The notes under the pieces: model-generated
The model's input: the letters and a program-made list of their open reading frames with translations, nothing else
Database searches by the model: none
What the model was told of the DNA's origin: nothing
Virus record (IMG/VR): IMGVR_UViG_3300030333_002820
Location: 1-25,373 of that record
Direction: 5' to 3' (one strand)
Length of the DNA: 25,373 nt
Source of the DNA: a virus
Made by a program: the position numbers and the translations under genes
Shown: positions 4,722 through 9,812 of the stretch, in pieces
Position numbering within the stretch: the stretch's first letter is position 1
Layout of the letters: every line of letters starts with the position of its first letter

Positions 4722-5493
4722 ACTCTTTAATCTCCTTGCGTAGGCTCTCCGCTGTAACTGTGTCTCCCTGATTCCTTTCTACTAGCCTCTGTAATCGCTT
4801 CTGCGCATCGTATAGTAGCGTATTTGTTACATCTCTCTTATTTACTCTCTTAGCAGGCTTAACGGGCTCCTCTGGATTACTGATATCTCCTAGCCCTTTC
4901 CAACCATTAGCAATCGCTCTGTTAACCTTTAATTCTAAGCTACTCGTAGGGATTCTCTCCACCTGTTTAATAAAAGCCTCTATCTGCTGATCTGTATAAC
5001 GAGCTCCTGTACGCTTATACTTAACCCAGGAGGCTATCACTCCATCTCTAACTACGTCCCCAAAAACAAAAACCCTTTTTCCCTTTCTTTTATTCTTTTC
5101 TTCTTTTCTTATTCTAATATCAGTTTGCATATCAGTTTGTATATCAGTTTGCGTATCAGTAGCTGTGTGGCTTTTTAGTGCCTCGTCTTGGTAAGTCCTG
5201 TAATTACAAATAGTTACGACCGTACAAACCGTATCAGCCTCTATGCGTATCATTTTGAGCCCCTCTAATACCTTTAGATGCCGTCTAACAGTGTTTACCG
5301 AGCAGTCCAGAGCTCTCGCTGCTCTCTGGTTACTGGTGACTAGCTGCCCTCTCTCTATGTAGATACCCTGCCGGGTCTGCCTATCTTCCCAGTTAGCATT
5401 TAATAAGAGCCAGAGCCAAGTTTTTAATAGTTTAGGCTCCTCAAATACCTCGGACTCTAAGAGCCTCCGGTATATTTTTACGTACCCCTGCAT
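4687..5493 (-). CDS. Replication initiator, winged-helix DnaD/O-like
   Basis: A 268-aa product from the ATG at 5493, preferred over an upstream GTG at 5538 because AGGAGGG lies just before it and the GTG lies inside a terminator hairpin. The N-terminal domain (about residues 1-105) follows phage initiators with a winged helix: GYVKIYRRLLE, LLKTWLWLLLNANW, then 'A-A-R-A-L-D-C-S-V-N-T-V-R-R-H-L-K-V-L-E'. A repetitive TDTQTDIQTDMQTD linker is encoded by 12-bp tandem repeats (putative origin). The C-terminal half has basic and helical segments resembling the DnaD/lambda-O helicase-loader contact region (VIASWVKYKR, KGLGDISNPEEP). It lies downstream of Sak4 and SSB-like genes. No helicase or polymerase is in the window, so host enzymes are probably recruited. 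Confidence 0.75.
   Translation of the reverse strand: MQGYVKIYRRLLESEVFEEPKLLKTWLWLLLNANWEDRQTRQGIYIERGQLVTSNQRAARALDCSVNTVRRHLKVLEGLKMIRIEADTVCTVVTICNYRTYQDEALKSHTATDTQTDIQTDMQTDIRIRKEEKNKRKGKRVFVFGDVVRDGVIASWVKYKRTGARYTDQQIEAFIKQVERIPTSSLELKVNRAIANGWKGLGDISNPEEPVKPAKRVNKRDVTNTLLYDAQKRLQRLVERNQGDTVTAESLRKEIKEYESTLHKTRTK
5065..5160. other. Putative origin: 12-bp iterons plus A/T-rich purine tract
   Basis: On the minus strand four tandem units sharing ACTGATA at exact 12-bp spacing (5160-5149, 5148-5137, 5136-5125, 5124-5113; consensus ACTGATAYRCAA, last unit divergent) are followed by a purine-rich, A-rich tract from about 5112 to 5065. The block lies inside the initiator gene, as the lambda origin lies inside gene O, and its DNA repeats explain the TDxQ protein repeats. 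Function is inferred from position and architecture. Confidence 0.55.
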
Positions 5494-5509
5494 AGTATCC
5501 CTCCTACGC
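5490..5509 (-). promoter_or_regulatory. Start-site hairpin of the initiator gene with AGGGA loop
   Basis: In the minus-strand RNA GCGUAG (5509-5504) pairs with CUAUGC (5495-5490), six pairs with one G-U. The 8-nt loop GAGGGAUA is the Shine-Dalgarno and fits the ANGGAN core bound by CsrA proteins. The AUG start is in the 3' arm. Folding would restrain translation, and a CsrA dimer could occupy the loop. Confidence 0.45.
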
Positions 5510-5511
5510 TT

Positions 5512-5548
5512 AAAAAATGCCCTGGCAGATATCCCCACCTGCCAGGGC
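5512..5548 (-). terminator. Intrinsic terminator or attenuator upstream of the initiator gene
   Basis: Perfect 10-bp stem GCCCTGGCAG / CTGCCAGGGC (5519-5528 with 5539-5548), 10-nt loop; on the minus strand the stem is followed by A and six T (5517-5512). It lies between the 47-aa gene and the initiator ATG. Read-through or an antitermination event would be needed for transcripts from upstream to reach the replication genes, unless a promoter lies in 5490-5512, where none is evident. Confidence 0.75.
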
Positions 5549-5555
5549 TCCCAGT

Positions 5556-5587
5556 CAACTCTACCCCCGAGAGTTTCGGGAGAGTTG
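5556..5587 (-). promoter_or_regulatory. Hairpin with two competing 5' arms, possible attenuator element
   Basis: The minus-strand RNA reads CAACUCU-CCCGA-AACUC-UCGGG-GGU-AGAGUUG. The outer arms pair over 12 bp with a 3-nt bulge. A second AACUCU copy (5575-5570) can instead pair with AGAGUU (5562-5557). The stop codon of the 47-aa ORF sits in the bulge, so ribosomes finishing that ORF would disrupt the fold just ahead of the terminator at 5512-5548. Confidence 0.45.
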
Positions 5588-5704
5588 TACTCTCTCTAAT
5601 AAATAAACTAAAAAACAAATAACAGATATTAACGCTCCTGTACCGTTGCTCGGCATTACTAACGCCGGAGTAAATATTAGTACTATCGCTACCTGTCTAC
5701 TCAT
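5561..5704 (-). CDS. Tiny two-span membrane protein (47 aa)
   Basis: Starts 3 nt past the stop of the DUF669-like gene, so it is likely translated by reinitiation. The product has two hydrophobic stretches (VAIVLIFTPALVM, about residues 5-17, and GALISVICFLVYLL, about 23-36) separated by a short polar turn, and ends with a basic tail. It resembles small holin-like or leader-type membrane peptides but matches no family I know. Because its stop lies inside a hairpin followed by a terminator, it could also serve as a leader ORF whose translation affects read-through into the initiator gene. Confidence 0.55.
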   Translation of the reverse strand: MSRQVAIVLIFTPALVMPSNGTGALISVICFLVYLLERVQLSRNSRG

Positions 5705-5707
5705 TCA

Positions 5708-6178
5708 TTAAAACGGTATATCACCATCTAAATTGGTACCGTAGGCTGCTTTGGACTTTTTCGGTTTAGTCTTATCCTTTTTAGTAGGCTTTTCCGATTC
5801 TTCCAAAGGATACCACTCGGCTACCTTATTCCGCATTACTTTATTCTTTTTCTGCTCGTATTGCTCTACCCGGCAGGAGCCGGATAGACCGAATAAATCA
5901 GAGCTATCTACCTCTCCTGCCTCCCAATCGTCACCTAAACCAACTGAGTAGAGAAACTGCCGGAGTAGATAAACCCGAGACTCAGAGCAGAGCCACTGGT
6001 TTAGTAAGCTAGTACGCTCTCCCTGTTCAGTCTCCCAGGTTAATCTCAGTAGTACTTTAATCTGAGGTATAGACTGGTCGTCCTGCTCAAAAACGGTATC
6101 AGTAGCCTCTACTACCTCAAAATAATAGTCTCCGTCCGGCAATAAAAACGGATCAGCTTTAGTCTTATCGAATTTCAT
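5708..6178 (-). CDS. DUF669-like single-stranded DNA-binding protein
   Basis: A 156-aa protein: an N-terminal 'F-D-K-x-K-A-D-P-F-L-L-P-D-G-D-Y-Y-F-E-V' strand start, an OB-like beta body (QIKVLLRLTWETEQGER, then NQWLCSESRVYLLRQFLYSVGL), and an acidic/Lys-rich flexible tail ending GTNLDGDIPF. The acidic DIPF-type end is typical of phage SSB proteins, where it recruits partners. DUF669-type proteins usually sit next to Sak4/RecA-like ATPases, and here only a 65-aa gene intervenes. Expected role: coating ssDNA during replication and strand annealing. Confidence 0.75.
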   Translation of the reverse strand: MKFDKTKADPFLLPDGDYYFEVVEATDTVFEQDDQSIPQIKVLLRLTWETEQGERTSLLNQWLCSESRVYLLRQFLYSVGLGDDWEAGEVDSSDLFGLSGSCRVEQYEQKKNKVMRNKVAEWYPLEESEKPTKKDKTKPKKSKAAYGTNLDGDIPF

Positions 6179-6362
6179 ACTTAACCTTTAATAAATTGCA
6201 AATATCAGTAAGTGATTTATAACCCAGGTAGATACCCGTATTTTTGCGGACGTAGTTTCTAATCTGCCCGATAGTCATCCTCTCTAGTTCCTCTCCTACT
6301 AGCTGCACGTAATCAAAAACCCGGATAATATCGGCCGTTTTTCTAGAGCTCCTAACTGGCAT
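6165..6362 (-). CDS. Small hypothetical protein, possible HTH (65 aa)
   Basis: A basic, fully helical 65-aa protein lying between and overlapping the Sak4-like (11 nt) and DUF669-like (14 nt) genes. The segment MTIGQIRNYVRKNTGIYLGYKSLTDICN looks like helix-turn-helix or resolvase-arm spacing, but no family is recognised. Its position suggests an accessory DNA-binding component of the recombination module. Confidence 0.6.
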   Translation of the reverse strand: MPVRSSRKTADIIRVFDYVQLVGEELERMTIGQIRNYVRKNTGIYLGYKSLTDICNLLKVKYEIR

Positions 6363-7236
6363 TTATTCTATCCTCGCAGTAAGTCAGACACTTGTCTACC
6401 TGTTGCTCTGTTAGCTGGTATAGCTCCTCCACTCCCGCAGCCTCCAACCAAGAGTCTACAGTAGCCTGCCCTATGCCCGCCTCTCTGCGTTTACTATCCA
6501 GGAGTGTTACCTTTTCCTCGGGAGCAGGTACTATAGCCTGCTCTGTTTCTTTTTCGATTAGCTCCGCTCCGAATCGTTTAGAGAATTCCGGGAACTTTAG
6601 CGGGAAACTAGAGCCGGTATCTAATCCCTTGATTCTGGATTTACGCACCTTAGCCTTACGGGTTTTACCTATCATGCTAACCTCTAGCCATACGTCTAGT
6701 TTATGGTCTAGCTTTTTCATACCGTCAAAAGTAGAGCCTACTACCTCGGACTCTCCCTTAGCGTTTTTTCCCCATTTATCCGCTGGATGACAGATTAGAA
6801 TGACGTTCATATCTAGTTTATTAACCCAGTGGAGCAGCCTACGGGTAGGCTTATTAGCTTCTCGCTTATCTGCTCCAAAGTCATTACCTACCTTTATCTC
6901 TGCCTTAGCTGCTTCGGCATTGTAGAGCTCTGTAAAAGAATCTATTACGAGCGTCTGGTAATCGTGCTCTACGGTAGCTAACGCTATTACCTCGTCGATA
7001 ACGCTATTGATACTACCGGCTCCCTCCGCTCGTCCAAAGTAAGCACCTCCGGACTGCTCTAACTTCTCCTGGTAATGATCTCGGACGGCAGAGCCCTCTA
7101 CGTCTATAAAATAGCATTTTGGGAAGTCTAAACTAAAATAAGTCTTTCCTACCCCTGCTGCTCCGCTAATGATAATCCGGGCTCTCTGGATACCCTTAGC
7201 CTCTGGTTTCCGCGCTTTTAGGCTTTTCTTTGCCAT
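6352..7236 (-). CDS. Sak4-like RecA-fold ATPase (AAA_24)
   Basis: A 294-aa P-loop ATPase: Walker A GAAGVGKT (residues 25-32), an FIDVEGS strand, Walker B TLVIDS (D99), a His-Pro sensor-type segment (LICHPADKW) and a basic segment MIGKTRKAKVRKSRIKG that fits DNA contact. This architecture is that of the phage Sak4/AAA_24 ATPases, short RecA-type single-strand annealing recombinases that act with an SSB encoded nearby. A C-terminal helical region (about 240-294) is a probable interaction domain. SD is CAGGAG. The 5' end overlaps the csrA-like gene by 41 nt, implying coupled translation of regulator and recombinase. Confidence 0.85.
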   Translation of the reverse strand: MAKKSLKARKPEAKGIQRARIIISGAAGVGKTYFSLDFPKCYFIDVEGSAVRDHYQEKLEQSGGAYFGRAEGAGSINSVIDEVIALATVEHDYQTLVIDSFTELYNAEAAKAEIKVGNDFGADKREANKPTRRLLHWVNKLDMNVILICHPADKWGKNAKGESEVVGSTFDGMKKLDHKLDVWLEVSMIGKTRKAKVRKSRIKGLDTGSSFPLKFPEFSKRFGAELIEKETEQAIVPAPEEKVTLLDSKRREAGIGQATVDSWLEAAGVEELYQLTEQQVDKCLTYCEDRINAS

Positions 7237-7390
7237 TGTCTAACTCCTGTAGTTCTGATCTTAGTACGGGAATACTCCTATCTGCCTCGATGTGCAAAAT
7301 AGCAGAGTCCCCCTTAAAACGTGTAACGGTTATGAGAGCCTTACCTACTGTAAAGCTATCGCCCCTCTTTCTAGATATAACTAAACCCAT
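7196..7390 (-). CDS. csrA: CsrA/RsmA-family RNA-binding regulator
   Basis: A 64-aa homologue of the global regulator CsrA. The first strand LVISRKRGDSF aligns with 'L-I-L-T-R-x-x-G-E-S', followed by the conserved 'G...I.V......G....I.I.A....P-V-x-R-x-E' sequence (KALITV, LHIEADRSIPVLRSEL). R44, a main RNA contact in characterised CsrA, is kept, as is the Arg of strand 1 (R7). The tail after residue 50 is Lys-rich. CsrA dimers bind GGA in hairpin loops, often over ribosome-binding sites, to block or stabilise mRNAs. This gene's own RBS lies in such a loop (7389-7412). It sits between an unknown gene and the Sak4-like gene, which it overlaps. It may retune host CsrA targets or phage mRNAs. Confidence 0.88.
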   Translation of the reverse strand: MGLVISRKRGDSFTVGKALITVTRFKGDSAILHIEADRSIPVLRSELQELDNGKEKPKSAETRG

Positions 7391-7412
7391 TTATCTACTC
7401 CCTCAGATAAAT
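7389..7412 (-). promoter_or_regulatory. Hairpin enclosing the csrA ribosome-binding site
   Basis: Minus-strand RNA AUUUAUCU (7412-7405) pairs perfectly over 8 bp with AGAUAAAU (7396-7389). The 8-nt loop GAGGGAGU holds both the Shine-Dalgarno and an A-G-G-G-A-G match to the CsrA core ANGGAN. The first two bases of the AUG are in the 3' arm. It also overlaps the stop codon of the upstream 197-aa gene. This is the classic layout for CsrA autorepression. Confidence 0.55.
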
Positions 7413-7996
7413 AAACCCTGTAGTACTTCCTGCCTCTTATCGGCTTTACGCAGCATGCTAGGTACCTCGGACATGGTAAACCCCAGATCGTAAATAGGCA
7501 CCTGGTATATCGTCGGCCTTAAATTCCAGATATTACCATTTTCTAGCTGTAGCCTATCGCAGCCCCCGTAAAAGTGAACTAATTTACCATCGTAGCGAGC
7601 CGCTAGATAGAGCCTCACCATCGTCTCAGAATGTAACCTGTAACGGCTTAACCTCAGACCCTCCTCAGCCTCGTTGTAATCAAACCCGGCAGAGGTAGGT
7701 ATAATACAGAGAGGCAGTATAACCCCCGATTCTATAGACTCTACAACAAAATCTATATATGTCCCTGCGTTGTATCCCCACTCGTGGAATAGCCCCTCGT
7801 TTACGCAGTATCGACTAAATGCCCAATGAGTTACTAGGTCTAAAAATACGCTTTCCTCATCGTACCGCCTGCCCGAGTAATTAGAGTAGTTAGCAGGTCT
7901 AGCCTTATCGCTCGCATACGTTTTAATCCGCTGAGCGATTCCTTTAGGTACTCGTATTTTAACTGCGTTGGAATTTTGCATTGAAGAAAATAACAT
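7403..7996 (-). CDS. Hypothetical protein (197 aa)
   Basis: Not recognised. Mixed alpha/beta protein with a basic N-terminal segment (VKIRVPKGIAQRIKTYASDKARP), a Tyr/Arg-rich turn (NYSNYSGRRYDEES) and a YIDFVVES strand followed by another strand VILPLCIIP, loosely reminiscent of PD-(D/E)xK nucleases, but no E-x-K follows. The GGAGGGAG Shine-Dalgarno supports the start at 7996; an in-frame Met at codon 6 is an alternative. It is the first gene of the regulation/replication module and its stop lies inside the csrA RBS hairpin, so its translation could open that hairpin. Confidence 0.7.
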   Translation of the reverse strand: MLFSSMQNSNAVKIRVPKGIAQRIKTYASDKARPANYSNYSGRRYDEESVFLDLVTHWAFSRYCVNEGLFHEWGYNAGTYIDFVVESIESGVILPLCIIPTSAGFDYNEAEEGLRLSRYRLHSETMVRLYLAARYDGKLVHFYGGCDRLQLENGNIWNLRPTIYQVPIYDLGFTMSEVPSMLRKADKRQEVLQGLFI

Positions 7997-8092
7997 TTTC
8001 TCCCTCCGAATTAATTATAAAGTAAATGGTAAAGGTTAAAAGCTAAATAAGCCTACTATAATACTCGGACGCATTGCAATAGCAGCTATAGG

Positions 8093-8365
8093 CTATTTTG
8101 TGAGAATATACCAGAGAGCAGTACCGGCAGCAGATGCTATAGCAGTTATAGCAGTCCTGGTAGCCCATCTGGTAGAGCCTTTTAGCTCCTTTAGGTCTGT
8201 CTCATTTAGGAGCACTCTAGCCTCTAGGCTAGGCTTTCCGTTACCTCTGTATAGATGCGTTAGAGGCTTTATTTCGGTTAGAACTTGCTCTATTTTTATC
8301 TCTAAACGGCTAATATCTTTTCTTACTTCGTCGTATTCGCTCATTATGTAAAAGCCGGTAGGCAT
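8093..8365 (-). CDS. Coiled-coil protein with C-terminal membrane segment
   Basis: A 90-aa protein (83 aa if the second Met at 8344 is used). Polar coiled-coil-like N-terminal half (ISRLEIKIEQVLTEIKPL), then a single hydrophobic segment TAITAIASAAGTALWYIL ending two residues before the C-terminus. This N-out or N-in tail-anchored layout is seen in hemolysin XhlA-like and other lysis-accessory proteins that help holins. The start is uncertain: AUG 8365 lies in the loop of a stable hairpin (8353-8380) and has AGGAAGGG pressed against it, while AUG 8344 has no visible Shine-Dalgarno. Confidence 0.65.
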   Translation of the reverse strand: MPTGFYIMSEYDEVRKDISRLEIKIEQVLTEIKPLTHLYRGNGKPSLEARVLLNETDLKELKGSTRWATRTAITAIASAAGTALWYILTK

Positions 8366-8380
8366 CCCTTCCTACTGGCT
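8350..8380 (-). promoter_or_regulatory. Stable hairpin with AAGGGAUG loop at a gene start
   Basis: Minus-strand RNA AGCCAGUAGG (8380-8371) pairs with CCUACCGGCU (8362-8353) over 10 positions with one A-C mismatch. The 8-nt loop AAGGGAUG contains the AUG at 8365 and matches the ARGGAUG part of the CsrA SELEX consensus. UUUU follows the stem, so it could also be a terminator for the late genes. Just 5', CUCC-GAAA-GGAG (8390-8379) is a competing GNRA-type hairpin. Confidence 0.5.
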
Positions 8381-8395
8381 CCTTTCGGAGTTTCT

Positions 8396-8707
8396 TTATA
8401 TTTTAGAGCTACCGTATTCTTCGGATGTTATCCAGGCGTTTAAGCTGGTTGACGCTCCGGCACTCGCTACGGTTAAACGTACGTTGCACGGATTCAGATT
8501 GAAATTAAATGCTCCATCGTCTGACAGCTTGCCTTCGTCGCCTACGCTAATCCACGTGGTTCCATCGTCCGGGCTAACTTCCAGCTGTAGTGTTGCACTG
8601 TCCCAAGTGCCGGACGCTATAACCTGGCCTGTTCGACCGTCCCAATTTAAGGAGCTGGTGGAACCATTGGCGGTTTGTGCTGTAAATACTTTATCGTACG
8701 TATACAT
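8396..8707 (-). CDS. Small beta-sandwich virion-type protein
   Basis: A 103-aa beta-rich protein without Lys-rich or membrane regions. Alternating strands with the pattern 'W-D-G-R-T-G-Q-V-I-A-S-G-T-W-D-S-A-T-L-Q-L' and 'S-P-D-D-G-T-T-W-I-S-V-G' resemble small Ig-like or bacterial neuraminidase-repeat-like modules found in phage decoration and tail accessory proteins. It follows the DNRLRE-like protein gene, so an exposed virion component is the best guess. Family not confirmed. Confidence 0.6.
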   Translation of the reverse strand: MYTYDKVFTAQTANGSTSSLNWDGRTGQVIASGTWDSATLQLEVSPDDGTTWISVGDEGKLSDDGAFNFNLNPCNVRLTVASAGASTSLNAWITSEEYGSSKI

Positions 8708-8712
8708 TGTTT

Positions 8713-9399
8713 TTATTCCTTATTCGGTATTTTATAAGCTACTGGATTAGCGACTTTTGATCCTATTTTGTGAGCGATACCAGATATGCTGCCTCCGCCG
8801 CCACCGCCTCCACCGTCGTATTCAATAACAAGCTCGGCGGCCTCGCTAGCACTTGAATAGTCGTAAGATCTTGCAGTCCAAGAATATTGCCCTGCATAGC
8901 TAAATGTGTTTGTGACAATAGCAAGCATCATTGCATTGCCACTTGACCAACCAGCACGATCTACAATTTCCTGTAGGATGGTTTTAATATCTGAACTGGT
9001 TTGTTGCCCTGTTCCTGCCGAACTTGTCCAGCTAACGTTTGCTGAAGTGAAATTGCTTGCTGCTAAATCGCTTCCGGCCGTCGGTGCTGCTGCATTATCC
9101 GCATTAATGCCATGAAGCACTAGAGGCACGGACGGATAGCCTGATTTGTACGGCTTAAAATACGCCGAAGATATTGTCGCACCTTGTGCGATAGTGATGT
9201 TCTGGAAACGAAAATAACCGAGGTAGTGCGTGAAATAGTTAGGCCAGCTTTCATTATCTTGACTGCCAACTCTAACGACACTACTACTATTGCTGGGAGT
9301 ACCCCAGCCAGACGTTGGTATAGTTGCTGACGATGTGGCTTTTTCTACCTGGCCATCATCTGCACTTGCTGCCACTGTAAATGTTGTAGTGGTTGACAT
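8713..9399 (-). CDS. DNRLRE/carbohydrate-binding-like surface protein
   Basis: A 228-aa Ser/Thr-rich beta protein. The block YLGYFRFQNITIAQGATISSAYFK matches the start of DNRLRE-type domains ('F-x-F-x-x-I-x-I-P-x-G-A-x-I-x-x-A'), followed by the VSWTSS and 'ELVIEYDGG' end of such a jelly-roll. A run of eight Gly then leads to a basic C-terminal peptide (ISGIAHKIGSKVANPVAYK). Domains of this kind bind surfaces or carbohydrates, so a receptor-binding or virion-surface role is likely, with the glycine run as a hinge to an anchoring tail. AAGGAA precedes the start. The residues after the Gly run recur as a tail-like peptide and are not explained. Confidence 0.6.
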   Translation of the reverse strand: MSTTTTFTVAASADDGQVEKATSSATIPTSGWGTPSNSSSVVRVGSQDNESWPNYFTHYLGYFRFQNITIAQGATISSAYFKPYKSGYPSVPLVLHGINADNAAAPTAGSDLAASNFTSANVSWTSSAGTGQQTSSDIKTILQEIVDRAGWSSGNAMMLAIVTNTFSYAGQYSWTARSYDYSSASEAAELVIEYDGGGGGGGGSISGIAHKIGSKVANPVAYKIPNKE

Positions 9400-9585
9400 T
9401 TAGCCGATTTCCTTATCCGTAATCTTACGCAGCACGATATTAATGGCTGCAACTACGCCACCAACTATCGCAGCCACTTCAGGGTTTTCAGCTACCCAGT
9501 CGCCGTTTGTCAATGCTGTTAATGAGCTAACAATAAACGCTAAAACATTAACCCAGATGGTTTTTGACTGATACCATTTTTTCAC
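9400..9585 (-). CDS. Holin-like small membrane protein
   Basis: A 61-aa protein with two membrane segments (IWVNVLAFIVSSLTAL and VAAIVGGVVAAINIVLR) and the recognisable frame 'K-W-Y-Q-S-K-T-I-W-V-N...N-P-E-V-A-A-I-V-G-G...L-R-x-I-T-D-K-x-I', found in many phage proteins annotated as holins. Start is GTG with GGAGG nine bases upstream, overlapping the previous gene's stop. It would permeabilise the inner membrane at lysis. The usual endolysin neighbour is not recognisable, which weakens certainty about its role. Confidence 0.65.
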   Translation of the reverse strand: MKKWYQSKTIWVNVLAFIVSSLTALTNGDWVAENPEVAAIVGGVVAAINIVLRKITDKEIG

Positions 9586-9812
9586 AATTTGAATCCTCCG
9601 AATTTAATAATAACCAACCCAATGATAACGGCTATCAGTAGTATTGCAGTCCACTTACGTTTAATTGCAACTGCTTTAGCCTTTTCGGTCTTGGCATCTA
9701 TTTTAGATACTTTGTAGTCTCTCCGCTCCTCTTTTTTCTCTACTTTTGGAGCGTCTCTATCTTCGTAGTAATATTGTCCGTCTTTTCGGTATCTTCTTTT
9801 ACGTCCTACCAT
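9582..9812 (-). CDS. Basic single-span membrane protein (76 aa)
   Basis: Start chosen at ATG 9812 (TGATG overlap with the upstream stop, AAAGG seven bases before) rather than the TTG one codon earlier. About 50 N-terminal residues are highly charged and mostly basic (GRKRRYRKDGQYYYEDRD...), followed by one hydrophobic helix WTAILLIAVIIGLVIIKF near the C-terminus. By topology it should keep its charged domain in the cytoplasm. Located directly before the holin-like gene, it may be a lysis regulator or accessory, but no family is recognised. Confidence 0.6.
   Translation of the reverse strand: MVGRKRRYRKDGQYYYEDRDAPKVEKKEERRDYKVSKIDAKTEKAKAVAIKRKWTAILLIAVIIGLVIIKFGGFKL

Noticed and set aside
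5065-5160. Tandem repeat as CRISPR or mobile-element trace
   Set aside because: The 12-bp units have no spacers, lie in frame in a coding sequence and are next to an A/T-rich tract; an origin fits better.
5494-5538. Upstream GTG start adding 15 residues to the replication initiator
   Set aside because: The GTG lies in the loop of the terminator hairpin and has no Shine-Dalgarno, while the ATG at 5493 has AGGAGGG and begins the family-like sequence.
7403-7996. PD-(D/E)xK nuclease call for the 197-aa protein
   Set aside because: A YIDFVVES strand is suggestive, but the required E-x-K or Q-x-K after it is missing (IIPTSA), so it is left as hypothetical.
8100-8351. Plus-strand 83-aa frame opposite the coiled-coil/TM gene
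   Set aside because: Mirror of a real gene, with hydrophobicity explained by the antisense of Ala/Glu-rich helix codons.
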